Assembly: GCA_964611755.1 (NCBI GenBank)
Contig: CAZTBB010000022.1
Coordinates: forward strand, 1-25,813
Length of the DNA: 25,813 nt
Direction of reading: 5' to 3'
DNA from: CAZTBB01 sp964611755
GTDB lineage: Bacteria; Pseudomonadota; Alphaproteobacteria; Micavibrionales; Micavibrionaceae
The notes under the pieces are model-generated. The model saw nothing but the letters and a program-made list of their open reading frames with translations. It did not search any database and was not told the DNA's origin. Shown in pieces: positions 1 through 8,778 of this stretch (position 1 is its first letter; the number at the start of each line of letters is the position of its first letter). A program made the position numbers and the translations under genes.

Positions 1-1096
1 CTGTCTTTGATACGCGGCCAACATCATTGCGCCCGAGATCGAGCAGCATAAGATGCTCCGCGCGTTCTTTTTCATCGGACAGTAAATCGGCCGCATTGGC
101 TTTGTCTTCGGCATCATCTTTTCCACGTTTGCGTGTGCCTGCAATCGGACGCACAGTGACCTGATCATCCCGCACACGGACTAAAATCTCCGGACTGGAG
201 CCAACAAGCGCAAAACTGTCAAATTGAACATGAAACAGGAAGGGGGACGGGTTTAATCTGCGCAAGGAGCGGTATAGCTCAATCGATGGAAGATCGAAAT
301 CCATCGTAAAGCGTTGTGATGGGACAACCTGAAAAATCTCACCCGCCTCAATATAGTCAACCGCCTTATGCACCATATGATGATAGTCTTCGCGCGTGAG
401 GTTGGATATGGCCTCAGGCATGTCCGTCATCTCGGAGCGCGGCGATAAAATCTCAGGGGCAATGGATTGATGCAATTTGGCAATGACTTTATCGATTTCA
501 GCCATGGCCAAGTCATAAGTTTGAGCCGCGTTCTTTTTAGAAATTTTGGCATGATCATAAACAGGTGTGATCACACAGATTTCATTTTTTACATTATCAA
601 AGATCACCAAAATTGTCGGGCGCATTAAAATACTGTCCGGGACACGAATTTCCGATCCGTTTTCATCGGGGATGTTTTCATATAGCCGGATCATGTCATA
701 GCCCATATACCCATATAAGCCGGGCACAGCCATAGGGGGCAGGTGATCGGGAATAAAATCAATATGGCAGGACTCAATCAGGTCGCGCAATGAGTCCAGA
801 GCCTCTTTATTTTCAACATTCCAGGATTCAGAATAATCCGTCCATGTTTTTGGGCTTTGATCAGCAAGCTGGTAAGACCAGATCGTATCGGGTTGAAAGC
901 CGATAATGGAATAGCGTCCTAATGTTTTTCCACCCTCTACGGATTCCAGTAAAAAGCTGTTCTCCATATTATGGCACAGCTTCAGATAGGCGCTGACCGG
1001 GGTTTCCAGATCGCCCGCAATCCATTTATAGGCAAGCTGGGTGTGGCCTTGGTCAAAATGCTCGGTAAAGAGGATAAGGTCTGCCGCTTTATTCAT
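1..1096 (-). CDS. trpE: Anthranilate synthase component I (partial, C-terminus off the window)
   Basis: TrpE converts chorismate to anthranilate, the first committed step of tryptophan synthesis, using ammonia from a TrpG partner. About 365 residues are visible from the ATG at 1096; the family is about 500 long, so the C-terminal quarter lies beyond the left edge. Near the N-terminus LLES (residues 49-52) matches the tryptophan-binding feedback site known in TrpE. The chorismate-binding domain follows, with RPIAGTRKRG and EHLMLLDLGRNDVGRVS close to the edge. This combination favours TrpE over PabB. The start lies 17 bases after the stop of the upstream ppiD-like gene on the same strand, so the two are probably co-transcribed; AAAGGG about 13 bases before the ATG is a weak ribosome binding site. 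No trpG is in the window. Confidence 0.95.
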   Translation of the reverse strand, partial: MNKAADLILFTEHFDQGHTQLAYKWIAGDLETPVSAYLKLCHNMENSFLLESVEGGKTLGRYSIIGFQPDTIWSYQLADQSPKTWTDYSESWNVENKEALDSLRDLIESCHIDFIPDHLPPMAVPGLYGYMGYDMIRLYENIPDENGSEIRVPDSILMRPTILVIFDNVKNEICVITPVYDHAKISKKNAAQTYDLAMAEIDKVIAKLHQSIAPEILSPRSEMTDMPEAISNLTREDYHHMVHKAVDYIEAGEIFQVVPSQRFTMDFDLPSIELYRSLRRLNPSPFLFHVQFDSFALVGSSPEILVRVRDDQVTVRPIAGTRKRGKDDAEDKANAADLLSDEKERAEHLMLLDLGRNDVGRVSKT

Positions 1097-1113
1097 AAGT
1101 AATTATAAGCCCT

Positions 1114-3015
1114 TTACTGGTCTTCCAGGCGATAGGCCAAATCAAGTAAGCGCTGATTGATGGTCACCCCATACTTGTCTTGGAGGTGCTGCACATATGT
1201 GCTGATCGCTTCGTTGCGGGCTGTGCGCGCCAATGTCTCTTGCGTCAGTTCAAGGTCTTCGGGGGCAACCTTGCTCGGCAGGCTAACATTTGTAATGCGG
1301 ATCAGGGCTGCGCCATCGGATGTATCGCTCATGATGATACTGTCCGGATCGGCATTGAAAATATTGCTCAATGCTAAGCCGTCGAGGGGCTTTGCCGGCT
1401 CTTCGCCACGTTTTACATTCGATAGTTTTTGAACGTTTTTGCCATAGCTCGCCGCAATGTCATTGAAGCTTTTCTCGCCGCTCTCAATATTTGTGAGTTC
1501 GGCCAGTAATTGGGCTCTGTTTGCGGAAGCGCGTTGATCATTTTTCCATCCTTGTGCAATCTCGTCTTTGACCTCTTCAAAGGGAACAAAGCTCTCTTCG
1601 TTGACTTTATTGATGCCGACAACAACCATACGGCCATCGCTCAGTTCCATGACGGGTGAGAATTCGGTTTCAAAAAGAGAGAAAGCAAGCTCCAAAACGG
1701 CTTCGCGATCCTCGGCATAATTTTCCAGCAGATCGTTACCATCCGGATCACTGCCAAAGCTGGTGACGTTTAGAATTTTATCTTCAGTGATTTTGATTTG
1801 TTCACTGACGTCTTTCAATGTGGCGCCGCCCGCCAGTAAATCATCAACACTATTGGCGAGATCAAATTGTTGGTCAGCAATCTTGATTTGCTTGAGTTCG
1901 GCTTTGATTTGATCTTTGACTTCCTCATAGGGGCGTGTGCGCGGGTCTTTGATGCCGACAATCTTCATGACGTGGTAACCAAGCGGGGTTTGCAATGGTC
2001 CGATGATATCGTCCTTTGATGCGGTGAAGACGGGCTCCCTTAATGCTTCGGGAAGGCCGTTTTCCTCGAAATCAATTGTGTCCCGGTAGGGTCCTGTGCC
2101 GCCTGTAACAGACCGTACCGCTTTTTGCAGGGCGACGCCTTCACGGGCTTTTTCAAGAACCTCTAATGCGCTTTCTTCTGTTTTTAAGATGGCTTGAGCG
2201 ACGCTGCGCTGTTCCGGTAATTGAAAGGCGTCAATCTCTTGTTGATACAGGGAGCGCATTTCTTCGTCGGTAATGTCCAGGGTTTTTTCAAGCGCGCTTG
2301 TATCAATCGTCCCGATGACCAAATCACGTCTTTGCGGTATTTTATAAGCGTTTTGTCTGGCTTGGTAACGTTGCAAAAGCTGTTCTTCTGTTGGCTCGGG
2401 GATGTTCTTGATATCTTTGTGGGGGATGAAGATTACCTCAAGGTTACGTTTTTCATTATCGTATTTGTATATATCCCTGGCCATAATCGGAGAGATATCC
2501 GAAAAGCCTGCGCGTACGGCATTGAGTAAAAGCGAGCTGGATAATTCAGAGGCAATGGCATTGACAAAGTCACGTTCGCTCATGCCCTGCGACATCAGAA
2601 TTTGGTCAAGAATATCTTGTTTGCTCTGGCCTTCTTGCACAAGCGGCTCAACCATGCGCGATATTTGGCGTGCAATGCGCTTATCTCCGACAACGATGCC
2701 AAGCTGTTCGGCCTCTTGGCGCATCAAGAGATTGCGCACTTCGGCGGCCAGCATTTCATCAATATAACCAAGCTGATAGGCTTCTTGCGGTGTGATACCA
2801 AGATTGCCAAGTGAACGGCGCACCGTGCGATCAAAGCTCTGGAGGCTGAGTTTTGCATCACCGGCTTTGGCGACATCAGAATTCGAGACACCACCGCGGA
2901 AAAATCCACCAACATCGGTTAAAACCAAACCGCCCGTGGCCAGAACCAAGAAGCCAAAGAGAATGATTTTTGTGATCCCACCTGATGCGCCTTCGCGCAA
3001 GCTTGTCATGACCAT
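1114..3015 (-). CDS. ppiD: PpiD/SurA-type peptidyl-prolyl isomerase, membrane-anchored periplasmic chaperone
   Basis: The 633-residue protein has the layout of PpiD, which helps newly exported proteins fold at the periplasmic face of the inner membrane. A short basic N-terminus precedes one hydrophobic segment (about residues 16-34) with no cleavage site, then a SurA-N-like helical region (about 50-230), one parvulin/PPIC domain (about 265-355, ending in GPLQTPLGYHVMKI), and a long helical C-terminal part. The first ATG is preferred because AAGGAAG lies about 9 bases upstream; a second ATG two codons later is possible. The gene is divergent from tpiA and followed closely by trpE, an arrangement frequent in alphaproteobacteria. 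The length is close to E. coli PpiD. Whether its single parvulin domain is catalytically active cannot be read from the sequence. Confidence 0.9.
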   Translation of the reverse strand: MVMTSLREGASGGITKIILFGFLVLATGGLVLTDVGGFFRGGVSNSDVAKAGDAKLSLQSFDRTVRRSLGNLGITPQEAYQLGYIDEMLAAEVRNLLMRQEAEQLGIVVGDKRIARQISRMVEPLVQEGQSKQDILDQILMSQGMSERDFVNAIASELSSSLLLNAVRAGFSDISPIMARDIYKYDNEKRNLEVIFIPHKDIKNIPEPTEEQLLQRYQARQNAYKIPQRRDLVIGTIDTSALEKTLDITDEEMRSLYQQEIDAFQLPEQRSVAQAILKTEESALEVLEKAREGVALQKAVRSVTGGTGPYRDTIDFEENGLPEALREPVFTASKDDIIGPLQTPLGYHVMKIVGIKDPRTRPYEEVKDQIKAELKQIKIADQQFDLANSVDDLLAGGATLKDVSEQIKITEDKILNVTSFGSDPDGNDLLENYAEDREAVLELAFSLFETEFSPVMELSDGRMVVVGINKVNEESFVPFEEVKDEIAQGWKNDQRASANRAQLLAELTNIESGEKSFNDIAASYGKNVQKLSNVKRGEEPAKPLDGLALSNIFNADPDSIIMSDTSDGAALIRITNVSLPSKVAPEDLELTQETLARTARNEAISTYVQHLQDKYGVTINQRLLDLAYRLEDQ

Positions 3016-3057
3016 CTGTTTATTCTTCCTTATCCTAAACGTGAATTATCATGAGGG

Positions 3058-3086
3058 ACTATAAAAGTCTTGGGATGAAGGGGCAA
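3058..3086 (-). promoter_or_regulatory. Candidate sigma70-type promoter for ppiD-trpE
   Basis: On the minus strand TTGCCC (3086-3081) and TATAGT (3063-3058) are separated by exactly 17 bases. They match four and five of six consensus positions. Transcription would start about 35 bases before the ppiD ATG. This is a sequence match only. Confidence 0.45.
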
Positions 3087-3174
3087 GGGTTCATTAAGAG
3101 GCATTGCACATTTACCCGCAAGAATGCTACTCAGGAATATCCCTGCTCGAGAATAACCAAAGTGAGAGAATAGG

Positions 3175-3945
3175 ATGACTGATAAAAAACTGATTGCCGG
3201 GAATTGGAAGATGAATGGCTCCATTGAGGATGCCAAAAGCCTGATTGCAGATATTGCCAATGGGCTGCACCGTGAACCAGAGCTTCTGGATAAGGCTGAT
3301 TTCCTTGTCTGCCCGCCTTTTGTCCATATTAATATTATTCGCCATGCGCTGTTTACGCTCGATACCGTTGATTTTGGAGCGCAGGATTGCTCGGCCCATG
3401 AAAATGGCGCCTATACGGGTGATATCTCAGCTGCGATGTTGGCGGATGCCCAATGCAGCTATGTCATATTAGGTCATTCCGAGCGCCGTCACGGCCTTGG
3501 TGAAACCAATCAGATGATTGCGGATAAGGCTGCGTGCGCGCATGAGAATAATCTTACAACAATTATTTGTGTCGGAGAGACAGAGGCCGAGCGCGATGCA
3601 GGCAAAGAAATTGATGTTGTTCTGGAACAGCTCGAGGGCTCGATCCCCTCTGGGGTTGATGCCAAAAACCTTGTCATTGCCTATGAGCCGGTCTGGGCGA
3701 TTGGTACAGGAAAAACCGCCATGTCAAAGGATGTGGATGTGATGCACCGCTTTATTCGTGAGTGCCTGCAAAATAATATTCATAATGGCCTTGAAGATTT
3801 TGAGAATATCCGTATTTTATACGGCGGATCCGTAAAACCAGATAATGCCAATGTGCTCTTGAATATCCCGAATGTGGATGGAGCCTTGATTGGTGGAGCC
3901 AGTTTAAAAGCGCAGGATTTCCTCGGGATTGCCCGCGCAGTATAA
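3175..3945 (+). CDS. tpiA: Triosephosphate isomerase
   Basis: This cytoplasmic TIM-barrel enzyme interconverts dihydroxyacetone phosphate and glyceraldehyde 3-phosphate in glycolysis and gluconeogenesis. The signature residues are all present: Asn10 and Lys12 in AGNWKMN, the electrophilic His101 in GHSERR, and the catalytic base Glu171 in AYEPVWAIGTG. The phosphate-binding YGGSVKPDNA and GALIGGASL follow near the C-terminus. The length of 256 residues is normal. The ATG follows a GAGAGAATAGG purine stretch. It is the first gene of a plus-strand run; secG begins 26 bases after its stop, so the two are likely co-transcribed. Confidence 0.98.
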   Translation: MTDKKLIAGNWKMNGSIEDAKSLIADIANGLHREPELLDKADFLVCPPFVHINIIRHALFTLDTVDFGAQDCSAHENGAYTGDISAAMLADAQCSYVILGHSERRHGLGETNQMIADKAACAHENNLTTIICVGETEAERDAGKEIDVVLEQLEGSIPSGVDAKNLVIAYEPVWAIGTGKTAMSKDVDVMHRFIRECLQNNIHNGLEDFENIRILYGGSVKPDNANVLLNIPNVDGALIGGASLKAQDFLGIARAV

Positions 3946-3971
3946 AAACCACGTAAAAGGTAGAGTTTAAA

Positions 3972-4337
3972 ATGGAATCAGTTGTCCTTGTCATACATTT
4001 ATTTTTGGCCCTTGCCATTATCGGTCTGGTCTTATTGCAACGCTCGGAAGGCGGCGGTCTTGGTATTGGCGGCGGATCAGGGGGCGGTCTTGGAAATTTT
4101 GCGTCCGCGCAAGGAACCGCAAACGCTCTGACAAAAGTAACGGCCATTTGTGCCGGTTTGTTTTTCTGTACAAGCCTTTTCTTGGGCATTTTGGCTGGTC
4201 AAAACTCGGATGGCGGTAAAGGGATCCTTGAACAGTATAGTGACGGTGAGCCTGCCATTGAAGATGTTCTTGATGCGATGCCGAGTGCCCCAAGTCAGGA
4301 CGCATTGCAACCGCCAACAGTGCCTTTATCGGAGTAA
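3972..4337 (+). CDS. secG: Protein translocase subunit SecG
   Basis: SecG is the small accessory subunit of the SecYEG channel for protein export. The 121-residue product has two hydrophobic segments (about residues 4-22 and 56-76) joined by a Gly-rich loop containing RSEGGGLGIGGGSGGG, followed by an acidic and Pro-rich hydrophilic tail. The RSEGGGLG-type loop is characteristic of SecG. A ribosome binding site AAAGGTAGAG precedes the ATG. The tpiA-secG-pyrG order is a common bacterial arrangement and supports the call. Confidence 0.95.
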   Translation: MESVVLVIHLFLALAIIGLVLLQRSEGGGLGIGGGSGGGLGNFASAQGTANALTKVTAICAGLFFCTSLFLGILAGQNSDGGKGILEQYSDGEPAIEDVLDAMPSAPSQDALQPPTVPLSE

Positions 4338-4361
4338 TTGCTCTAACGTGAAAACAAAAGC

Positions 4362-4390
4362 TTGGCATTCTGATCTGATAAGGCTATGGT
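4362..4390 (+). promoter_or_regulatory. Candidate sigma70-type promoter for pyrG
   Basis: TTGGCA (4362-4367, five of six consensus positions) and TATGGT (4385-4390, four of six) are separated by 17 bases in the 91-base gap between secG and pyrG. Transcription would start about 30 bases before the pyrG ATG. pyrG may therefore have its own promoter besides read-through from tpiA-secG. Confidence 0.45.
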
Positions 4391-4428
4391 GCAGGCGTTC
4401 TAACCGTTTTTAAAACTAAAACATACAC

Positions 4429-6057
4429 ATGACACGATATATTTTTATTACAGGCGGCGTTGTTTCCTCATTAGGAAAAGGCCTCGGCTCCGCTGCGCTT
4501 GGCGCATTGTTACAAGCGCGCGGCTATCGTGTTCGTCTTGTTAAACTCGACCCGTATTTGAATGTTGACCCCGGCACAATGAGCCCGTTTCAGCATGGTG
4601 AGGTCTATGTAACCGATGATGGCGCCGAAACGGATCTGGATTTAGGCCATTATGAACGTTTTACGGGTGTACCTGCCAAGAAGCGCGACAATATCACAAC
4701 CGGTAAAATTTATACCGATGTTCTTTCCAAAGAACGTAAAGGGGATTATCTGGGGGCCACAATTCAGGTGATCCCGCATATTACCGATGAAATCAAAGAT
4801 TTTATCCGTGAAAAAGAGGGAACAGCCGATTTTGTTCTATGCGAAATTGGCGGCACGGTTGGTGATATTGAAAGCTTGCCATTCCTCGAAGCCATTCGTC
4901 AGTTCGGCAATGAAGTCGGGGCGGATCGCTCGCTCTTTATTCATGTAACATTGCTGCCTTATATTCCGGCGGCCGGTGAGCTTAAAACAAAACCAACACA
5001 GCACTCTGTGAAAGAATTGATGAGCTATGGTATTCGCCCGCAAATTTTGCTGTGCCGTGCGGACCGCCCGATCGAGGAAGAAGAGCGCCGCAAAATTGGC
5101 CTGTTCTGTAATATCCCTGAAGAGAACGTTATTCCCGGACTGGATGTCTCGTCTATCTATGAAGTGCCTTTATCCTATCACCGTGAGGGACTGGATAAAC
5201 AGGTTATGGCCACATTCGGCATTAAGGATATTCCCGATCTTGATCTCTCTATCTGGGATAATATCGTCAAGCGCATCAAAGAGCCTGAAGGCAAAGTCAA
5301 AATTGCGATTGTCGGGAAATACACGAACTTGGCCGATAGTTATAAATCGCTGAATGAGGCCCTTATTCATGGCGGTATTGCCAATCAGGTCAAGGTGCAG
5401 TTGAAGTTCATTGAATCCGAAGTCTTTGAGAGCGAAGACCCTGCACCGCATTTGCAAAATATCCACGGTATTCTTGTGCCGGGTGGTTTTGGTGAGCGTG
5501 GTGCGGAAGGTAAAATCAAGGCCGTTGAATATGCGCGCAGTCACAAGATCCCGTATTTCGGGATTTGTTTTGGGATGCAAATGGCCGTGATCGAGGCGGC
5601 ACGCAATATGTGTGGTATTAAAGGGGCAAATTCGACGGAGTTCGGCCCATGTGATGAGAATATTGTCGGTATTATGACCGAGTGGGAAAAAGACGGTAAA
5701 AAGCAAAAGCGCGGCGCGGATGCTGATATGGGCGGGACGATGCGCCTTGGTGCTTACGATGCAACTCTGATGGATGGATCTCTCGTGGCTGATATATACG
5801 GCACCACAAAAATTTCGGAGCGTCACCGTCACCGTTATGAGGTCAATACAAGCTATATTGATCGTCTGGAAAAAGAAGGGCTCATCTTCTCCGGTATGTC
5901 GCCGGATGGGAAGCTGCCGGAAATTGTCGAGAATAAGAACCACCCATGGTTTGTGGGGGTACAATTCCACCCGGAATTAAAATCAAAACCCTTTGATCCG
6001 CATCCCTTATTTGTGTCTTTCATCGAGGCTGCGGTAAAACAAAGCAGGTTAGTTTAA
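4429..6057 (+). CDS. pyrG: CTP synthase
   Basis: CTP synthase aminates UTP to CTP using ATP and glutamine, the last step of pyrimidine nucleotide synthesis. The N-terminal synthetase domain (about 1-270) opens with ITGGVVSSLGKGLG, a P-loop-like nucleotide site, and continues with DPYLNVDPGTMSPFQHGEV and EIGGTVGDIES. The C-terminal class I glutamine amidotransferase domain (about 290-540) carries the oxyanion motif PGGFGERG, nucleophile Cys380 in GICFGMQ, and His514/Glu516 in QFHPEL. The length of 542 residues is typical and no key residue is missing. The ATG lacks a recognisable Shine-Dalgarno sequence; the leader just before it is A/T-rich. The start is nevertheless set by the conserved N-terminal MTRYIFITGG. 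Confidence 0.98.
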   Translation: MTRYIFITGGVVSSLGKGLGSAALGALLQARGYRVRLVKLDPYLNVDPGTMSPFQHGEVYVTDDGAETDLDLGHYERFTGVPAKKRDNITTGKIYTDVLSKERKGDYLGATIQVIPHITDEIKDFIREKEGTADFVLCEIGGTVGDIESLPFLEAIRQFGNEVGADRSLFIHVTLLPYIPAAGELKTKPTQHSVKELMSYGIRPQILLCRADRPIEEEERRKIGLFCNIPEENVIPGLDVSSIYEVPLSYHREGLDKQVMATFGIKDIPDLDLSIWDNIVKRIKEPEGKVKIAIVGKYTNLADSYKSLNEALIHGGIANQVKVQLKFIESEVFESEDPAPHLQNIHGILVPGGFGERGAEGKIKAVEYARSHKIPYFGICFGMQMAVIEAARNMCGIKGANSTEFGPCDENIVGIMTEWEKDGKKQKRGADADMGGTMRLGAYDATLMDGSLVADIYGTTKISERHRHRYEVNTSYIDRLEKEGLIFSGMSPDGKLPEIVENKNHPWFVGVQFHPELKSKPFDPHPLFVSFIEAAVKQSRLV

Positions 6058-6075
6058 ATTATTATTTATAATAAT
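6058..6075. repeat. Perfect all-A/T inverted repeat at the start of the 131-residue gene
   Basis: ATTATTAT (6058-6065) and ATAATAAT (6068-6075) are perfect inverted copies around TT. They fill nearly the whole 19-base gap between the pyrG stop and the next ATG, where a ribosome binding site would be expected. A stem made only of A-T pairs is weak; a duplex-DNA binding site or simply an unstructured A/T-rich start region are alternatives. Confidence 0.6.
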
Positions 6076-6076
6076 A

Positions 6077-6472
6077 ATGCGTACAAATATTATTGATATT
6101 ACGGGACATCGAATTCCCAATGAAAGAGAGCGTTGCAATAAAATACGTGAGCGCTTTAACACCCTTGTCGGTCGTCGTAAAAAGATTGATATCGAAACGC
6201 GCAAACAGCTTCTCGAACAGTTATTATATGATTACATGTTGTTTGTCAGGCGTGTTATAGACCAGCATGGATCAACGGCTTTCCCGGTCATTGCCGAATT
6301 TATAGATTATCTTGATCAACGTGATGAAGGGCTGGCCGAGGTACTCAATCGAATTTTCCCCGAATGGAAAAATAAACCGGAAATCAAAAAGCTTTATGTT
6401 GTTCAGCTAACCCAGCAGGCCGAAAACTATGCGGATCTGTGCCGTGATCAACTCCATGTCTCTGCAGGCTAA
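6077..6472 (+). CDS. Uncharacterised 131-residue helical protein between pyrG and kdsA
   Basis: I do not recognise this protein. It is soluble, highly charged and predicted mostly alpha-helical, with no signal peptide and no membrane segment. A very basic N-terminal part (RERCNKIRERF, GRRKKIDIETRKQ, about residues 17-44) is followed by a helical middle with LLEQLLYDYMLFVRR and a C-terminal half containing EFIDYLDQRDEGLAEVLN and NYADLCRDQLHVS. The ATG is 19 bases after the pyrG stop and is preceded by an A/T palindrome rather than a Shine-Dalgarno sequence, so its translation may depend on coupling to pyrG. The uninterrupted frame, the fit between flanking genes and an amphipathic amino-acid composition support a real gene. 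The function is unknown. Confidence 0.75.
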   Translation: MRTNIIDITGHRIPNERERCNKIRERFNTLVGRRKKIDIETRKQLLEQLLYDYMLFVRRVIDQHGSTAFPVIAEFIDYLDQRDEGLAEVLNRIFPEWKNKPEIKKLYVVQLTQQAENYADLCRDQLHVSAG

Positions 6473-6528
6473 TTCGGTTGGCTTATGTTGAAATGCATTT
6501 TACTTTTTAGGCGCTTTGTGATTTAAGA

Positions 6529-7353
6529 ATGGGCATGAAAACTATATCACTTCAGAATATTGAATTTTCCAACGAAAAACCATTTGTACTGATTGCCGGG
6601 CCATGCCAGATGGAAAGCCGCGATCACGCCTTTGATATGTGTGGGGCACTGGTTGAGATGACCAACGCACTTGGGATTCCTTTTGTTTATAAAACATCCT
6701 TCGATAAGGCGAATAGAACCAGTGTCGATGGTATTCGTGGCATGGGGCTGGATGCGGCTTTGCCGGTTTTTAAAGATTTGAAGGCCGAATTTAACGTGCC
6801 GATGTTGACGGATATTCATACCGCCGATCAATGTGCGCCGGTCGCCGAGGTGGTTGATGTGCTACAAATTCCGGCATTCTTGTGCCGCCAGACAGATTTA
6901 CTTTTGGCTGCAGGCAAAACGGGTGCTGTTATTAATATCAAGAAGGGACAATTTCTGGCGCCTTGGGATATGGCCAATGTCGCAAAGAAAGTGGCCTCTA
7001 CGGGCAATGAGAATATCGTCCTTACGGAGCGTGGGGCAAGCTTTGGGTATAATACGCTAGTTTCGGATATGCGCAGTCTACCGATTATGGCCTCTACGGG
7101 CTATCCCGTTGTGATGGATGCAACGCATTCCGTTCAACAACCGGGCGGGCAGGGCACATCCTCGGGCGGTGATCGCACTATGGTTCCTGTGATTGCCCGT
7201 GCGGCTGTTGCGGTTGGTGTTGCCGGTGTATTCATGGAAACGCATCAGGATCCGGATAATGCGCCTTCGGATGGCCCGAACATGGTCAAGCTGGAAGACA
7301 TGCCGGGCTTGCTGGAGACGCTTAAGAAATTGGACGATATTGCAAAAGCATAA
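6529..7353 (+). CDS. kdsA: 3-deoxy-8-phosphooctulonate synthase (Kdo-8-phosphate synthase), metal-dependent type
   Basis: KdsA condenses phosphoenolpyruvate with arabinose 5-phosphate to give Kdo-8-phosphate for the lipopolysaccharide core, in the cytoplasm. The 274-residue TIM barrel begins with VLIAGPCQMESRDHA, then KTSFDKANRTS, LTDIHT, NIKKGQFLAPWDM and LTERGASFGYN. Residues Cys26, His200, Glu237 and Asp248 sit where the metal-dependent class carries its metal ligands (Cys, His, Glu, Asp), whereas the metal-independent E. coli enzyme has Asn in place of the Cys. The start is uncertain: MGMKTISL at 6529 or the ATG two codons later, for which AAGAATGGG could serve as ribosome binding site. 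eno follows after 21 bases, so the two are probably co-transcribed. Confidence 0.97.
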   Translation: MGMKTISLQNIEFSNEKPFVLIAGPCQMESRDHAFDMCGALVEMTNALGIPFVYKTSFDKANRTSVDGIRGMGLDAALPVFKDLKAEFNVPMLTDIHTADQCAPVAEVVDVLQIPAFLCRQTDLLLAAGKTGAVINIKKGQFLAPWDMANVAKKVASTGNENIVLTERGASFGYNTLVSDMRSLPIMASTGYPVVMDATHSVQQPGGQGTSSGGDRTMVPVIARAAVAVGVAGVFMETHQDPDNAPSDGPNMVKLEDMPGLLETLKKLDDIAKA

Positions 7354-7374
7354 GATTATTTAGGAGACAAAAAA

Positions 7375-8685
7375 ATGACAGCCATTATTGATATTCACGC
7401 CCGCCAGATTCTTGATAGCCGTGGTAACCCAACGGTTGAAGTTGATGTGCAACTGGAAAGTGGCGGTTTTGGACGCGCCGCTGTGCCCTCAGGGGCATCA
7501 ACAGGCGCCTATGAGGCGGTTGAGCTGCGTGATGGCGATAAGAATTTTTACAACGGCAAGTCCGTGCATAAGGCGGTTGAGAATGTAAACACCACTATTC
7601 TTGAGGCCTTGCTTGGAATGGACGCCGAAGAGCAGCTTTACATTGACCAAATCTTAAACGAGATTGATGGAACGGACAATAAATCAAACCTTGGTGCGAA
7701 TGCGACGCTTGGCGTATCGATGGCTGTGGCCCGCGCGATGGCAGATGAACTGGACATGCCGCTTTATCGCTATATTGGCGGCAGCTTCGCGCATGTATTG
7801 CCGACACCGATGATGAATATCTTGAATGGCGGTGCGCATGCGGATAACCCCGTTGATATTCAGGAATTTATGATTATGCCGATCGCGGCGCCCGATTACA
7901 GTGAGGCTCTGCGCGCGGGTGCGGAGATTTTCCATGCGCTCAAAAAAGAACTTTCCGCGGCTGGTTTAAATACAAATGTGGGTGATGAGGGCGGTTTTGC
8001 CCCCGAAGTAAAATCATCCGAACAGGCCTTGGATTATATCATGCAGGCCATTGATAAAGCCGGTTATAAGCCGGGTGAAGAGATTGCGATCGCGCTGGAT
8101 TCTGCCTCCACAGAATTCTTTAAAGATGGCAAATATGAATTGGCCGGTGAAGGAAAAACACTCAGCGCCGATGAAATGGTGCGCTACTACGAGGATCTCT
8201 GTGCGCGTTACCCGATTGTCTCTATCGAAGATGGCTTGGCTGAGGATGATTGGGCTGGCTGGCAGGCATTGACCGCCGCCATCGGCCATCAAGTGCAGCT
8301 TGTCGGTGATGATCTCTATGTTACCAATGCGAAACGCTTGGCTCAAGGCATTGAGCAAAAAGCCGGAAACGCCGTCTTGGTTAAGGTGAACCAGATCGGA
8401 ACCTTGTCCGAGACGTTGGAAACCATTGAAATGGCGAAAAAGGCGGGTTTCGGGATTGTTCTCTCGCACCGTTCGGGTGAGACAGAGGACAGCACAATCG
8501 CTGATTTGGCTGTGGCGACGAATGCGGGCCAGATTAAAACGGGATCACTCTCCAGATCAGACCGCATGGCTAAATATAACCAACTTCTTCGGATCGAGGA
8601 GGAGCTTGGCCCGACAGCAAAATACGAGGCGGCAGGCTTCTTGCGGGCGCCGATCGGAAAAAAGGCCAAAAAAGCCGCTGCCTGA
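7375..8685 (+). CDS. eno: Enolase
   Basis: Enolase interconverts 2-phosphoglycerate and phosphoenolpyruvate in glycolysis; in many bacteria part of it also associates with the RNA degradosome. All hallmarks are present: DSRGNPTVEVDV near the N-terminus, VPSGASTGAYEAVELRDGD, the general acid Glu205 in VGDEGGFAP, magnesium ligands Asp242, Glu285 and Asp312, base Lys337 in LVKVNQIGTL, and SHRSGETED. At 436 residues it is full length, with a basic Lys-rich C-terminal tail (KKAKKAAA). A strong ribosome binding site (TTAGGAGAC) sits 7 bases before the ATG. It is the second gene after kdsA; a weak terminator-like hairpin follows it. Confidence 0.99.
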   Translation: MTAIIDIHARQILDSRGNPTVEVDVQLESGGFGRAAVPSGASTGAYEAVELRDGDKNFYNGKSVHKAVENVNTTILEALLGMDAEEQLYIDQILNEIDGTDNKSNLGANATLGVSMAVARAMADELDMPLYRYIGGSFAHVLPTPMMNILNGGAHADNPVDIQEFMIMPIAAPDYSEALRAGAEIFHALKKELSAAGLNTNVGDEGGFAPEVKSSEQALDYIMQAIDKAGYKPGEEIAIALDSASTEFFKDGKYELAGEGKTLSADEMVRYYEDLCARYPIVSIEDGLAEDDWAGWQALTAAIGHQVQLVGDDLYVTNAKRLAQGIEQKAGNAVLVKVNQIGTLSETLETIEMAKKAGFGIVLSHRSGETEDSTIADLAVATNAGQIKTGSLSRSDRMAKYNQLLRIEEELGPTAKYEAAGFLRAPIGKKAKKAAA

Positions 8686-8702
8686 AAAAGTTGAGTCTTT
8701 AG

Positions 8703-8731
8703 AATCGCTTAGCGGGTTTTGTTCTTTTTTT
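8703..8731 (+). terminator. Possible weak intrinsic terminator after eno
   Basis: AATCGC (8703-8708) can pair with GCG-GTT (8712-8718, one bulged G) around a three-base loop, followed by a T-rich run TTTTGTTCTTTTTTT. The stem is short and includes a G-T pair, so termination would be partial at best. Confidence 0.35.
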
Positions 8732-8778
8732 GTTCACCTTAAGTGGTTGAATCTATTAAGTTTTTACACTTGCATGCG

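Noticed and set aside
5170..5970. 266-residue open frame on the minus strand inside pyrG
   Set aside because: It lies fully antisense to a strongly conserved pyrG, its translation shows no recognisable domain, and it has no ribosome binding site or gene context.
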